In this document: positions 17,699-27,809 of the stretch, in pieces
How the letters are laid out: every line of letters begins with the position of its first letter
Position numbering within the stretch: position 1 is the first letter of the stretch
Source: Pseudoclavibacter sp. RFBB5
GTDB lineage: Bacteria > Actinomycetota > Actinomycetes > Actinomycetales > Microbacteriaceae
Reading direction: 5' to 3'
Assembly (NCBI RefSeq): GCF_002931555.1
Contig: NZ_PSTZ01000006.1
Span: forward strand, 124,001-188,000
Length of the DNA stretch: 64,000 nucleotides
Translations under genes and position numbers: made by a program
The notes under the pieces: generated by a model
What the model was told of the DNA's origin: nothing
The model's database searches: none
Seen by the model: only the letters and a program-made list of their open reading frames with translations

Positions 17699-18694
17699 TT
17701 GAGTAGAACAAGACTCCCGAACAAGCTGCTCACCTCGCTCTTCGCCATCGTCACGGTCGCTGTCCTCGGCTTCGCGGTCGTGGACGCGAGCAGTGCGGGT
17801 GCCGGAGCATCGGCGAGGAGCAAGCTCACGATCATGGCGCCGGCGGCGCCCGGCGGTGGATGGGATGCCTTCGCCCGCGAAGCGCAGCAGGCGCTGCGAG
17901 CCAACGGCATCGTCAACAACGCCCAGGTCGTGAACGTGCCCGGCGCGGGTGGGACGATCGGGCTCAGCCAGCTGCTGCAGATGCAGGGGCGCGACGACAT
18001 GCTCATGGTCACCGGCGGTGTCATGGTCGGGGCGACCGTGCTCTCCAACACGGGCGAGTCGCTCGCCGACACGGTGCCCATCGCCCGCCTTGCCGACGAC
18101 TACAACGCGCTTGTCGTGCCGGCCTCATCGCCGTACAACACCCTCGACGAGTTCGTCGAGGGCATGAAGAAGGACCCGGGCGGCCACTCGATCGCGGGCG
18201 GCTCGCTCGGCGGCATCGACCACCTCCTCAGCGGCATGCTCGGAAAGGCCGTCGGCGTCGACCCGAAGGACGTGAACTACGTCGCCTACTCGGGTGGCGG
18301 TGAGGTGCTCTCGTCGCTGCTCTCGAGCACCACCGCGGCAGGGCTCTCCGGCTACAACGAGTTCAGGGACCAGATCGAGGCCGGCACCCTCAAGGCGCTC
18401 GCGATCTCCGCCCCCGACCCTGTCGATGGCATCGACATCCCGACCTTCAAGCAGGAGGGCGTCGACGTCGCGATGGTCAACTGGCGGGGCGTGGTCGCCC
18501 CACCCGGCATCGACGATGCGACGCGCGACGAGCTCGTCGCCATCGTCACCGAGCTCGAGAACAGCCCCGAATGGGCTGACGCGCTCGACCGGAACAACTG
18601 GACGGACAGCTTCCAGCCCGGTACCGATTTCGAAGATTTCCTCGTCGGCGAGACCGACCAGGTCACCGCACTCGTGAAGGAGCTCGGACTATGA
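17699..18694 (+). CDS. tctC: TctC-type substrate-binding protein
   Basis: This 331-residue periplasmic-type (exported) binding protein of the tripartite tricarboxylate transporter captures a carboxylate outside the membrane and delivers it to TctAB. A signal or anchor helix spans about residues 9-30, and no lipobox cysteine is visible. The mature domain begins KLTIMAPAAPGGGWDAFARE, the conserved TctC ligand loop, followed by VNVPGAGGTIGLSQLL and YSGGGEVLSSLL. The start is TTG at 17699 with GGAAGGA six bases upstream. The stop overlaps the tctB start (ATGA). The exact substrate (citrate, tricarballylate, an aromatic acid or other) cannot be told from the sequence. Confidence 0.93.
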   Translation: MSRTRLPNKLLTSLFAIVTVAVLGFAVVDASSAGAGASARSKLTIMAPAAPGGGWDAFAREAQQALRANGIVNNAQVVNVPGAGGTIGLSQLLQMQGRDDMLMVTGGVMVGATVLSNTGESLADTVPIARLADDYNALVVPASSPYNTLDEFVEGMKKDPGGHSIAGGSLGGIDHLLSGMLGKAVGVDPKDVNYVAYSGGGEVLSSLLSSTTAAGLSGYNEFRDQIEAGTLKALAISAPDPVDGIDIPTFKQEGVDVAMVNWRGVVAPPGIDDATRDELVAIVTELENSPEWADALDRNNWTDSFQPGTDFEDFLVGETDQVTALVKELGL

Positions 18695-19371
18695 GTCAGG
18701 TGCAGAACCAGCGTGAGGCGCAGCGCTCTCGAGATTCGAGAGGGCCAGCGACCAGCAGCATCCAGACGGGGCCACGCTCCTGGTGGCACGGAAGGAGCGA
18801 ACTCGGGGTCGCCGCGTTCGTCTTCCTCCTCGCCGCGGTCTTCGCGATCGGCACAGCCACCATGGACGTCCCGGCAACCGCGGGAGTCCCCGGGCCGCAA
18901 TTCTTCCCGACCATCGTCGTCATCCTCCTCTTCATCGTCTCCATCGCTCTCGCGATCACCGTCATCCGCAGGCCAGCACGCGATGACGAAGACGAAGCGG
19001 ACCAGATGCTCGAGATCTCACCGGAGCTGCTCGAGGACATCGGCCAGATCGACACGACCTCCGAGATCCGCGTCGTCACGGCCGCCGCGGGGGAGGAGCG
19101 CAAGAAGCGCGACGGCACCGACTGGAAGACCCTCGGCATCGTCTTCGCCGCGCTCGCGGGCACTGCGCTGCTGCTCGAGCCGCTCGGTTGGATCATCACG
19201 GCCGCCGCGCTGTTCTGGGTCGTCGCCTACGCCCTCGGCAGCAAGCGCCACCTCTTCGACATCGGGGTCGCGTTCCTCTTCTCGTCACTCGTGCAGCTGT
19301 CGTTCTCGGCGGGCCTCGGCCTGACGCTGCCGTCCGGAATCCTGAGCGGAGTCCTCCCATGGATCAGCTGA
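18691..19371 (+). CDS. tctB: TctB-type small membrane subunit
   Basis: This 226-residue four-helix membrane subunit of the tripartite tricarboxylate transporter has helices near residues 37-55, 68-88, 145-180 and 190-220. VPGPQFFPTIVVILLF is the typical TctB pattern (GxGxFP). A charged cytoplasmic insert between helices 2 and 3 (about 90-143) is longer than in many homologues. The gene overlaps tctC by four bases and tctA by 13 bases, so translation of the three is coupled. Confidence 0.92.
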   Translation: MSQVQNQREAQRSRDSRGPATSSIQTGPRSWWHGRSELGVAAFVFLLAAVFAIGTATMDVPATAGVPGPQFFPTIVVILLFIVSIALAITVIRRPARDDEDEADQMLEISPELLEDIGQIDTTSEIRVVTAAAGEERKKRDGTDWKTLGIVFAALAGTALLLEPLGWIITAAALFWVVAYALGSKRHLFDIGVAFLFSSLVQLSFSAGLGLTLPSGILSGVLPWIS

Positions 19372-20927
19372 CCCACCTCCTCGAGGGCTTCACCGTCGCC
19401 CTCACCCCGATCAACCTCCTCTGGCTGCTCATCGGCGCCGTCCTCGGGACCGCGGTGGGCGTGCTGCCCGGCCTCGGCTCCGCCATGGCCGTCGCGCTGC
19501 TGCTCCCCGTCACCTTCAGCCTCGACCCGACCGGCGCGTTCATCATGTTCGCGAGCATCTACTTCGGCGGACTCTTCGGCGACTCGACCTCTGGCATCCT
19601 GCTCAACACTCCGGGAAACTCCTCGGCGATCGCGACGACGTTCGAAGGTCACCGGATGGCGAAGGACGGCCGAGCCGCGAAGGCGCTCGGAACCTCCGCC
19701 ATCGGCGCGTTCATCGGCGGCACGATCGCGACGGCGCTCGTCGTGTTCTTCTCGCCGTTCCTCGTGCAGCTGGCGACGCAGTTCGGGCCTGCCGAGTACT
19801 TCGCGCTGGCCGCGTTCGCGTTCGTCGCGATCTCCTCGGTGGTCGCCGACTCCGTCATCCGCGGCCTCATCGCGCTCGGCATCGGCCTCGCGATCGCCCT
19901 TGTGGGCGTCGACGGCCCCTCCGGCGCCTCGCGCTTCACGATGGACCTGCCGCAGTTCTTCGACGGCATCTCGATCATCGTGGTGACGGTCGGCCTCCTC
20001 GCGATCGGCGAGGTCCTGCACGTCGCCAGCCGCATCCACCGCGAGGGCGGGCTCACGAAGATCCCCGCGTCCGGATCGCCGTACCTGAACCTTCGCGAGC
20101 TCCGACAGGCCCTCCCGGCGTGGCTTCGCGGCACCGCCTACGGCGTGCCCTTCGGCGCGATCCCCGTCGGCGGCTCCGAAGTGCCCACCTTCCTCGCGTA
20201 CGGCACGGAGAAGCGCCTCGCGAAGCGCCGCGGCGACCGCGACTTCGGCACGCGCGGCGCCATCCAGGGTGTCGCCGCGCCCGAGGCTGCCGGCAACGCC
20301 ACCGCCGGAACGGCGATGGGCGCGCTGCTCGCGCTCGGCCTCCCCACGTCGGCGACGGCCGCGATGATGCTCGCCGCGTTCCAGCAGTACGGGATGCAGC
20401 CGGGGCCGCTCCTCTTCGAGCGCAGCGCAGACCTCGTCTGGCCGCTCCTCGCGAGCCTCTTCGTCGGGCTCCTCATCCTCCTCATCATCAACCTGCCGTT
20501 CGCCGCCGTCTGGGCGAAGCTGCTGCTGATCCCGCGCCACTACCTGTACGCGGGCATCACGGGCTTCGCGATGCTCGGGGTCTACGCCATCGCGTCGTCG
20601 CCCGTCGACCTCTGGCTGGCGCTCGCGATCGGCGCGTTCGGCTTCGTGATGCGGCGCTACGCCATCCCGCTCGCTCCCGTGCTCATCGCCGCGATCCTCG
20701 GACCACTCGCCGAGACCGAGCTGCGCCGCGCGCTGGCGGTCAGCGAAGGTGACCTGGGCATCCTCGTCGACTCGCCCATCACCATCGCGCTGTACGTGCT
20801 CATGGCCGGCGCCATCGTCATCAGCGCCATCCAGCACCTGCGGACCCGCACCCGCGAGAAGCAGATCCAGAAGGCCAAGACGGAGGCCGTCGCCGTCCAG
20901 GCCGCCGAGCGAGAGGACGCCAGGTAG
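19359..20927 (+). CDS. tctA: TctA-type large membrane subunit
   Basis: This 522-residue channel subunit of the tripartite tricarboxylate transporter couples carboxylate uptake to the cation gradient. Family motifs are clear: GVLPGLGSAMAVALLLPVTF, YFGGLFGDSTSGILLNTPG (a TctA hallmark), EGHRMAKDGRAAKALG and PEAAGNATAGTAMGALLALGLP. About 10-12 hydrophobic helices are visible, with a charged cytoplasmic tail after residue 490. The ATG at 19359 starts inside the end of tctB. The gene is the last of tctCBA and is followed by a strong hairpin. Confidence 0.95.
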   Translation: MDQLTHLLEGFTVALTPINLLWLLIGAVLGTAVGVLPGLGSAMAVALLLPVTFSLDPTGAFIMFASIYFGGLFGDSTSGILLNTPGNSSAIATTFEGHRMAKDGRAAKALGTSAIGAFIGGTIATALVVFFSPFLVQLATQFGPAEYFALAAFAFVAISSVVADSVIRGLIALGIGLAIALVGVDGPSGASRFTMDLPQFFDGISIIVVTVGLLAIGEVLHVASRIHREGGLTKIPASGSPYLNLRELRQALPAWLRGTAYGVPFGAIPVGGSEVPTFLAYGTEKRLAKRRGDRDFGTRGAIQGVAAPEAAGNATAGTAMGALLALGLPTSATAAMMLAAFQQYGMQPGPLLFERSADLVWPLLASLFVGLLILLIINLPFAAVWAKLLLIPRHYLYAGITGFAMLGVYAIASSPVDLWLALAIGAFGFVMRRYAIPLAPVLIAAILGPLAETELRRALAVSEGDLGILVDSPITIALYVLMAGAIVISAIQHLRTRTREKQIQKAKTEAVAVQAAEREDAR

Positions 20928-20944
20928 CGCCGACCAGCGGATGC

Positions 20945-20989
20945 CGCGAGGGCAGGTGGATGCGCACAGCGCGCCCGCCTGCCCTCGCG
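20945..20989 (+). terminator. terminator of tctCBA
   Basis: A perfect 12-bp inverted repeat (20945-20956 and 20978-20989) starts 17 bp after the tctA stop. The loop is 21 bases and no long T run follows, which is usual for this GC content. Confidence 0.7.
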
Positions 20990-21193
20990 CGTTCCCCGGA
21001 TCCGCCCTCGCGCCTCCGCGCCCACACGAATCCTGATTGCCGGTAGAGTGCTGTCGTTTGTGGGTGCCGTAGGCTGTTCGCAGCCGCATCAGTGCGGCGA
21101 TACGCCCATCTGGGTGGTGCGCGGCGTGCAGTCGCACCCCGCTCCACGCGCGAATCCGCGCAGTCACCCCACGTATCTCAGGAGATGCCCCAC

Positions 21194-22576
21194 GTGAAGA
21201 CCTCGGTCGAACAGATCAACCCGACCCGCGTCAAGCTGACGATCAACGTAGAACCGGCTGAACTCAAGCCATACGTCGACTCGGCCTACCGCACCATCGC
21301 AGAGCAGATCCAGGTGCCCGGCTTCCGCCGCGGCAAGGTTCCGACGCCGATCATCGACCAGCGCGTCGGTCGCGCCGCCGTCCTCGACCAGGCGATCTCC
21401 GATGGCCTCGACGTGTTCTTCAACCAGGCCGTCGCAGAGTCCGACGTGCAGCCGCTCGGTCGCCCGAAGGCCGACATCATCGAGACGCCGAACGTCGCCG
21501 ACTTCGCAGGCGACCTCGTCGTCGAGGTCGAGGTCGACTCGCGTCCCTCGATCGAGCTCCCCTCCTACGACGGCATCAAGGTCGAGGTCGAGGCTGCGGC
21601 CGTCGACGCGGCTGACGTCGACGCCGAGCTCGAAGAGCTCCGCAAGCGCTTCGGCACGCTCGTCACCGCAGACCGCCCGATCGAGGACGGCGACTTCGTG
21701 ACGCTCGACCTCATCGCGACGGTCGACGGCGAGAAGGTCGACGAGGCCGAGGGCATCTCGTACGAGCTCGGCTCCGGCCAGCTCCTCGAGGGCACCGACG
21801 AGGCGCTCCTCACGCTCACCGCAGGCGAGGAGACCACCTTCCGCTCCACGCTGCTCGGCGGCGAGCACGAAGGCAAGGAAGCAGAGATCACGGTCACCGT
21901 GCAGTCGGTCAAGGACCGCGAGCTGCCCGAGGTCGACGACGAGTTCGCGCAGATCGCGAGCGAGTTCGACACGATCGAGGAGCTCCGCGCCGACCTCGAG
22001 ACGCAGGCCAAGAGCAAGAAGACGTTCGAGCAGGTCGACGCCGCACGCGAGAAGATCGTCGAGCAGCTCCTCGAGCTCGTCGAGATCCCGCTGCCGGAGA
22101 CGCTCATCAACGACGAGGTCACGCGCCACCTCGAGCAGGAGGGCCTCCAGCCCGACGACGAGCACGGTGTCGAGGTTCGCGCGAACGCCGAGAAGTCCTT
22201 CCGCCAGCAGGTGCTCCTCGACGAGGTCATCAAGGCCGAGGGCGTCGAGGTCGAGCAGGACGAGCTCACGCAGTTCCTCATCCAGTCGGCAGCCCAGTAC
22301 GGCATGGCTCCGCAGGAGTTCATCGGCGTCCTGCAGGAGAACAACCAGCTCCCCGGCATGATCGGCGAGGTCGCACGCTCCAAGGCCATCCTGTTCGTTC
22401 TGGACAAGGCCGAGGTCGTCGACACCAACGGCGACGCCGTCGACATCTCCGAGTTCACGGTCGCTGTCCAGCGCGCCAAGGACAAGGCAGCCGCAGCTGA
22501 GGCCGAGGCGTCCGCCGACGCCGTCGAGTCAGCAGAGGTCGCCTCCGACGAGGTCAAGGACGACGAGGCCAAGTAG
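21194..22576 (+). CDS. tig: trigger factor, ribosome-associated chaperone/prolyl isomerase
   Basis: Trigger factor binds the ribosome exit tunnel and helps nascent chains fold. The 460-residue product begins MKTSVEQINPTRVKLTI and has the ribosome-docking signature GFRRGKVP near residue 45. The FKBP-type domain spans about residues 150-240 (EDGDFVTLDLIATVDGE, SYELGSGQLLEGTDEAL), and a helical C-terminal chaperone domain ends in an Ala/Glu-rich tail. The GTG at 21194 is chosen because AGGAG lies eight bases upstream, whereas the ATG at 21185 abuts that Shine-Dalgarno. It precedes clpP1 by 160 bp and has its own terminator, the standard actinobacterial order. Confidence 0.97.
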   Translation: MKTSVEQINPTRVKLTINVEPAELKPYVDSAYRTIAEQIQVPGFRRGKVPTPIIDQRVGRAAVLDQAISDGLDVFFNQAVAESDVQPLGRPKADIIETPNVADFAGDLVVEVEVDSRPSIELPSYDGIKVEVEAAAVDAADVDAELEELRKRFGTLVTADRPIEDGDFVTLDLIATVDGEKVDEAEGISYELGSGQLLEGTDEALLTLTAGEETTFRSTLLGGEHEGKEAEITVTVQSVKDRELPEVDDEFAQIASEFDTIEELRADLETQAKSKKTFEQVDAAREKIVEQLLELVEIPLPETLINDEVTRHLEQEGLQPDDEHGVEVRANAEKSFRQQVLLDEVIKAEGVEVEQDELTQFLIQSAAQYGMAPQEFIGVLQENNQLPGMIGEVARSKAILFVLDKAEVVDTNGDAVDISEFTVAVQRAKDKAAAAEAEASADAVESAEVASDEVKDDEAK

Positions 22577-22593
22577 TCTCCAGTTCCAGTTCG

Positions 22594-22628
22594 CGAAGCG
22601 CCGCCGGCATCACGCCGGCGGCGCTTCG
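22594..22628 (+). terminator. terminator after tig, followed by a second hairpin
   Basis: A perfect 15-bp stem (22594-22608 with 22614-22628) and a five-base ATCAC loop lie 17 bp after the tig stop. A second, smaller hairpin (22633-22640 with 22646-22653, TGCCTGGC arms) follows immediately. Confidence 0.85.
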
Positions 22629-22736
22629 TGCATGCCTGGCCCTTTGCCAGGCACCGTGTGCCGTGGGCGAACAGGCCAGCGCTGGCCTCGCGGCTCTACT
22701 AGATTCGGTGACGACCGTTAGGGAAATGGAGCGACC

Positions 22737-23351
22737 GTGGCTGATATTCAACTGCCGAACAGCGTCTTCGACAGGCTCTTGAAAGACCGCATCATCTGGC
22801 TCGGGTCCGAGGTGCGCGATGAGAACGCGAACGAGATCTGCGCGAAGATCCTGCTGCTTGCTGCAGAGGACCCTGAGCGAGACATCTACCTCTACATCAA
22901 CTCGCCGGGTGGATCGATCACCGCAGGTATGGCGATCTTCGACACGATGGAGTTCGTGCCGAACGACATCGTCACCGTGGGCATCGGCATGGCGGCCTCC
23001 ATGGGCCAGCTCCTGCTGACCGCAGGTGCGCCGGGCAAGCGCTACATCACGCCGAACGCGCGCGTCCTGCTGCACCAGCCGCACGGCGGCTTCGGCGGCA
23101 CGGCGAGCGACATCCAGACCCAGGCGCAGCTGATCCTCGACATGAAGGCGCGCCTCGCGTCGATCACGGCACAGCGCACGGGCAAGAGCCTCGAGCAGAT
23201 CAACGAGGACGGCGACCGCGACCGCTGGTTCAACGCCGATGAGGCGCTCGCGTACGGCTTCGTCGACCACATCCGTTCGTCGGCGACCGAGGTCACGGGC
23301 GGCGGCGGCACCAAGCGCGACGCCGAGTCCACGTCCGAGTCGGCAGAGTAA
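22737..23351 (+). CDS. clpP1: ATP-dependent Clp protease proteolytic subunit ClpP1
   Basis: ClpP1 is one of two serine-protease subunits that actinobacteria combine into a hetero-tetradecamer fed by ClpX or ClpC. The 204-residue protein carries the catalytic triad Ser88 (GMAASMGQ), His113 (LLHQPHGG) and Asp162 (DRDRWF), the oligomerisation strand [17 protein letters not shown], and the handle helix around 120-145. The N-terminus lacks a long propeptide. The start is GTG at 22737 with GGAG six bases upstream. It is 14 bp from clpP2, in the conserved tig-clpP1-clpP2-clpX order. Confidence 0.97.
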   Translation: MADIQLPNSVFDRLLKDRIIWLGSEVRDENANEICAKILLLAAEDPERDIYLYINSPGGSITAGMAIFDTMEFVPNDIVTVGIGMAASMGQLLLTAGAPGKRYITPNARVLLHQPHGGFGGTASDIQTQAQLILDMKARLASITAQRTGKSLEQINEDGDRDRWFNADEALAYGFVDHIRSSATEVTGGGGTKRDAESTSESAE

Positions 23352-23365
23352 GGAAGCCAGAGCAT

Positions 23366-24037
23366 ATGAACACCCCATTTCTGACCGGCGGCTCGCCGGC
23401 AGGCGTCCAGAGCCCCTCCTCGCGGTACATCCTGCCGTCGTTCGAGGAGCGCACGGCGTACGGCTACAAGCGCCAGGACCCGTACGCGAAGCTCTTCGAG
23501 GACCGCATCATCTTCCTCGGAGTGCAGGTCGACGACGCCTCGGCTGACGACATCATGGCCCAGCTCCTCGTGCTCGAGAGCCAGGACCCTGACCGCGACA
23601 TCACGCTGTACATCAACTCGCCCGGTGGATCGTTCACGGCCATGACGGCGATCTACGACACGATGCAGTACATCCGTCCAGAGGTCTCCACCGTGTGCCT
23701 CGGGCAGGCAGCCTCCGCGGCCGCCGTGCTGCTCGCCGCGGGACAGCCCGGCAAGCGCCTCGCTCTCCCGAACGCTCGTGTCCTCATCCACCAGCCCTCG
23801 ACCGGCGGCGCCGGCCAGGGGCAGGCGTCGGACATCGAGATCCAGGCGCAGGAAGTGCTGCGGATGCGCACCTGGCTCGAGGAGGCGCTCTCGCGTCACT
23901 CGGGCAAGCCCGTCGACAAGGTGAACCGCGACATCGAGCGCGACAAGATCCTGTCGGCCGCCGAGGCCCTCGAGTACGGCCTCATCGACCAGGTGCTCAC
24001 GAGCCGCAAGGGCGCCGAGCCGGTCATCATCGACTAG
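23366..24037 (+). CDS. clpP2: ATP-dependent Clp protease proteolytic subunit ClpP2
   Basis: This second ClpP subunit (223 residues) forms the partner ring with ClpP1. The triad is Ser117 ([10 protein letters not shown]), His142 (LIHQPSTGG) and the Asp of IERDKILSA near residue 191. The N-terminal ~35 residues, containing [12 protein letters not shown], resemble the processed propeptide of actinobacterial ClpP2. The [10 protein letters not shown] handle loop is typical of this paralogue rather than ClpP1. The ATG start has AAGGAAG upstream at a rather long distance. It is co-transcribed with clpP1 and separated from clpX by a hairpin. Confidence 0.97.
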   Translation: MNTPFLTGGSPAGVQSPSSRYILPSFEERTAYGYKRQDPYAKLFEDRIIFLGVQVDDASADDIMAQLLVLESQDPDRDITLYINSPGGSFTAMTAIYDTMQYIRPEVSTVCLGQAASAAAVLLAAGQPGKRLALPNARVLIHQPSTGGAGQGQASDIEIQAQEVLRMRTWLEEALSRHSGKPVDKVNRDIERDKILSAAEALEYGLIDQVLTSRKGAEPVIID

Positions 24038-24065
24038 TTCGAGTAGACCGAACAGCGACATGCAG

Positions 24066-24115
24066 TGCCCGGATGGCCGTGTCGGGGGAGTCCCCCTGGC
24101 GCGGCCATCCGGGCA
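24066..24115 (+). terminator. hairpin between clpP2 and clpX
   Basis: A perfect 14-bp inverted repeat (24066-24079 and 24102-24115) encloses a second GGGGGA/TCCCCC stem. It probably terminates clpP1P2 transcripts and lets clpX be expressed from its own promoter in 24116-24150. Confidence 0.7.
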
Positions 24116-24162
24116 ATGTCGGTGGTTCGGGTTAGTCTTGGCAGACCGCGAAGGAGGTCCTC

Positions 24163-25440
<1,278 letters not shown>

Positions 25441-25471
25441 CTCACCGTCGCGTGAGCGCCTCGATGACGTC

Positions 25472-25509
25472 CAGAAGCCCCGCCTGCCTCACCGCACGCG
25501 GGGCTTCTG
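25472..25509 (+). terminator. terminator of clpX
   Basis: A perfect 12-bp stem (CAGAAGCCCCGC arm) with a 14-base loop starts 31 bp after the clpX stop. The rest of 25510-25663, up to the next gene, shows no clear element. Confidence 0.75.
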
Positions 25510-25663
25510 CACTGCGTCAGCCAGCGGCCGGTCGCCGCGGGGGAGCGGCCGGTCGCGAGGCGCAGCCGGTGGGTTCGATGCGCTCGACTCGTTCGGGGGC
25601 CTCACCGACGCGCTCTGCCGCCGCACCGAGGCGAGTCTCTTCCAAAGACGTGGGGCAGACCGC

Positions 25664-26482
25664 GTGAAGGTGATCGAACTGCTGCTCGGCAGGGTCCTCA
25701 TCGTTAGCGCCGACGCCCGTGCACTCGGCGGACGAGACCGCCGGCGGTCTCTCGAGGTGCTGTCCGCGGGTGACCGCGAGCGGCTGGGCACCATGTCCGA
25801 CGCGCGGGCAGACGGCCGCGCGGACGCGTTCCTCACCGGTCGCCTGCTTGTGCAGCTCGGCCTCGACCACCTCGCGGGAGACCATCTCGAAGGCGGGGAG
25901 CACGGGCTCGCGCCGGTCGCGGCGCTCGAGGCAGTGTGCTCACACTGCGGTTCGACGAGTCACGGGAAGCCGAGCATCCCGGGCCTGCCGGTGCTCGTGA
26001 GCATCGCCTACGCGGGGTCCGCGGTCTTCGTCGCGCTGGCCAGCGCCGACGATGTCGGCGCACTCGGGATCGACGCCGAGGCGCTGCGGTCCCACGGAGA
26101 CTCCGCCCCTGCGCTGCCCGCCCCTGCGATGCCCGACCGTGAACTCTCAGAGCCAGACCAGGACCCGTCGCCCCCTGCGCCTTCGAGGGATGCGTTCGAC
26201 CCGGCTCTCGACCTCGAGCGGTGGACCGCCGTCGAGGCGGTCCTCAAAGCTGACGGCCGCGGGCTGCGCGTCGACCCGAGCTTCGTGCGCCTCGCGTCCG
26301 GCGAGGGGCGTGCCGACGGGGAGGAGCATGCTCGCATCTCGGGGGACGAGGCGAGCTACCGCATCCACCGGTCCGTCGTCGACCGTCGCTTCCTCGTGGC
26401 CGTGGCCACACGGAAGCCGGACCGGGGAACGAGCCTGGCCAGTGCACCCGCTAACGAAGGAGCCGGGTCACCTTCGCCCTGA
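25664..26482 (+). CDS. 4'-phosphopantetheinyl transferase superfamily protein
   Basis: This 272-residue protein shows the Sfp-type phosphopantetheinyl transferase order. RADAFLTGRLLVQ lies near residue 55, HGKPSIPG at 100-107, VSIAYAGSAVFVALA at 112-126, the magnesium-binding Asp137 and Glu139 in GIDAEA, and WTAVEAVLKADGRGL at 187-201 with Glu191 and Lys195. Such enzymes move the coenzyme A arm onto carrier proteins. A Cys-x-x-Cys (92-95) precedes the GKP motif. A Pro-rich insert (143-175) separates the two halves and is longer than usual. The closest carrier-protein gene is the Pls-like synthetase 1.3 kb away, the likely client (inference). The GTG start lacks a strong Shine-Dalgarno, and the 3' end overlaps the convergent M1 gene by 32 bp. 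Confidence 0.8.
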   Translation: MKVIELLLGRVLIVSADARALGGRDRRRSLEVLSAGDRERLGTMSDARADGRADAFLTGRLLVQLGLDHLAGDHLEGGEHGLAPVAALEAVCSHCGSTSHGKPSIPGLPVLVSIAYAGSAVFVALASADDVGALGIDAEALRSHGDSAPALPAPAMPDRELSEPDQDPSPPAPSRDAFDPALDLERWTAVEAVLKADGRGLRVDPSFVRLASGEGRADGEEHARISGDEASYRIHRSVVDRRFLVAVATRKPDRGTSLASAPANEGAGSPSP

Positions 26483-27809
26483 GCGCGCTGGGCAGCTCGG
26501 GAAGGGCGAGCTGGTAGAGCCAGGCGTCGAAGAGCTCCTGGAGCGGGGCGTCCGGCACGACTTTCGCGGTGTGCTCGATGAACTCGGCGGTCGAGGCCAC
26601 GGAGAAGCGCTTCACCGAGGTCCAGCTCGTGAGGATCTCGAAGAACGCCGAGTCGCCGACGGTCAGGCGCAGGGCGTGGAGGGTGAGCGCGCCGCGCTTG
26701 TAGACGCGGTCGTCGAACATGTCGGCGGCACCCGGGTCGCCGAGCAGCAGGTCCTGCGGCAGCTCGGAGAGCGTGCGCCAGTAGTACCTGGCGAGCTGGT
26801 CGGCGCTCTCGGCGCCGCTCGCCTCTGCCCAGATCCACTCGGCGTAGCAGGCGAATCCCTCGTTCAGCCAGATGTGCTGCCAGCCACCCACTCCGATGCT
26901 GTTGCCGAACCACTGATGCGCGAGCTCGTGGGCGACGAGGCGCTCCTGGCCTCTGGCACCGTCGATCTGGTTCGCGCCGAAGATCGCCATGCCCTGGGCC
27001 TCAAGGGGGATCTCGAGGTCGTCGGCCGTCACGATGACGGCGTAGGAGTCGAAGGGGTACGGGCCGAAGGTCAGCTCGAAGGTCTCCATCATGCGGGAGA
27101 GGTCGGCGAGGTCTGTGCCCACGCGACGGGCGAGGGCGGGCGGGTAGTGCAGGCGTCCGGCGACTCCCGCGAGCTGCACGTCTTCGCGCCGGTAGCGGCC
27201 GATCTGCAGGGTGACGAGGTAGCTGGCGGTCGGTGCGCCCTCCTCGTACACCCACGTCGTCAGGCCTCCGGATGAGCGCCTCGAGTGCAGCGCTCCGGTC
27301 GCGACCACGTCGTAGCTGCTGTCGACGGAGACCTGGATGCGGTAGCTGGCCTTGTCGGCGGGGTGGTCGTTGCAGGGGAACCAGGTCGGGGCGCCCGTGG
27401 GCTGCGAGGCGACGATGATGCCGTCCTCGAGCTCTTCCCAGCCGATGGTTCCCCATCGGGAGCGGCGGGGACGAGGGGCGCCCTCGTAGACGACCTCGAG
27501 CGTGATGGCGGCTCCGGCCTCGACTGGCTTCGACAGCGTGACCTTCAGCTTGCGGTCGCTCTGCTTGAAGCGCGCCTGCTTGTCACCGCGAGCGGCGACC
27601 TTGCTGACGCGAAGGCCGACGAGGTCGAGGGAGAACGCGGTGAGGGGAACGGTGGCGCGGATGCTCAGCGTCGCCGTGCCGGAGAGTCGGTTGTTCTGCA
27701 TCCGGTACTTGAGGGTGAGGTCGTAGTGCTCGACACGGATGCTCACGTCGCCGCTCTGCGGCGTGTAGGGGTTGCCGGGCAGGGGCTCAAGCGCGGCGGC
27801 GCGGTTCAT
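26451..27809 (-). CDS. M1-family zinc aminopeptidase
   Basis: This 452-residue M1 metallopeptidase removes N-terminal residues from peptides. The zinc site is HELAHQWFGN (His294, Glu295, His298) with the third ligand Glu317 in NEGFACYAEW. The beta-rich N-terminal domain (residues 20-205) is complete. The GAMEN exopeptidase loop appears as LEAQGMAIFG near 269-278. It lacks the large C-terminal helical domain of PepN, being the short form. No signal peptide is seen. Its start overlaps the stop of the Pls-like synthetase by four bases, so the two are translationally coupled. Some poly-epsilon-lysine producers use aminopeptidases to degrade their polymer, suggesting a related role (inference). 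Confidence 0.92.
   Translation of the reverse strand: MNRAAALEPLPGNPYTPQSGDVSIRVEHYDLTLKYRMQNNRLSGTATLSIRATVPLTAFSLDLVGLRVSKVAARGDKQARFKQSDRKLKVTLSKPVEAGAAITLEVVYEGAPRPRRSRWGTIGWEELEDGIIVASQPTGAPTWFPCNDHPADKASYRIQVSVDSSYDVVATGALHSRRSSGGLTTWVYEEGAPTASYLVTLQIGRYRREDVQLAGVAGRLHYPPALARRVGTDLADLSRMMETFELTFGPYPFDSYAVIVTADDLEIPLEAQGMAIFGANQIDGARGQERLVAHELAHQWFGNSIGVGGWQHIWLNEGFACYAEWIWAEASGAESADQLARYYWRTLSELPQDLLLGDPGAADMFDDRVYKRGALTLHALRLTVGDSAFFEILTSWTSVKRFSVASTAEFIEHTAKVVPDAPLQELFDAWLYQLALPELPSALRAKVTRLLR

Noticed and set aside
19227-21167. A 646-residue open frame on the minus strand across tctBA
   Set aside because: It is antisense to tctB/tctA, is very rich in Arg, Asp and Glu with no domain, and is a by-product of GC-rich codon bias in the real genes.
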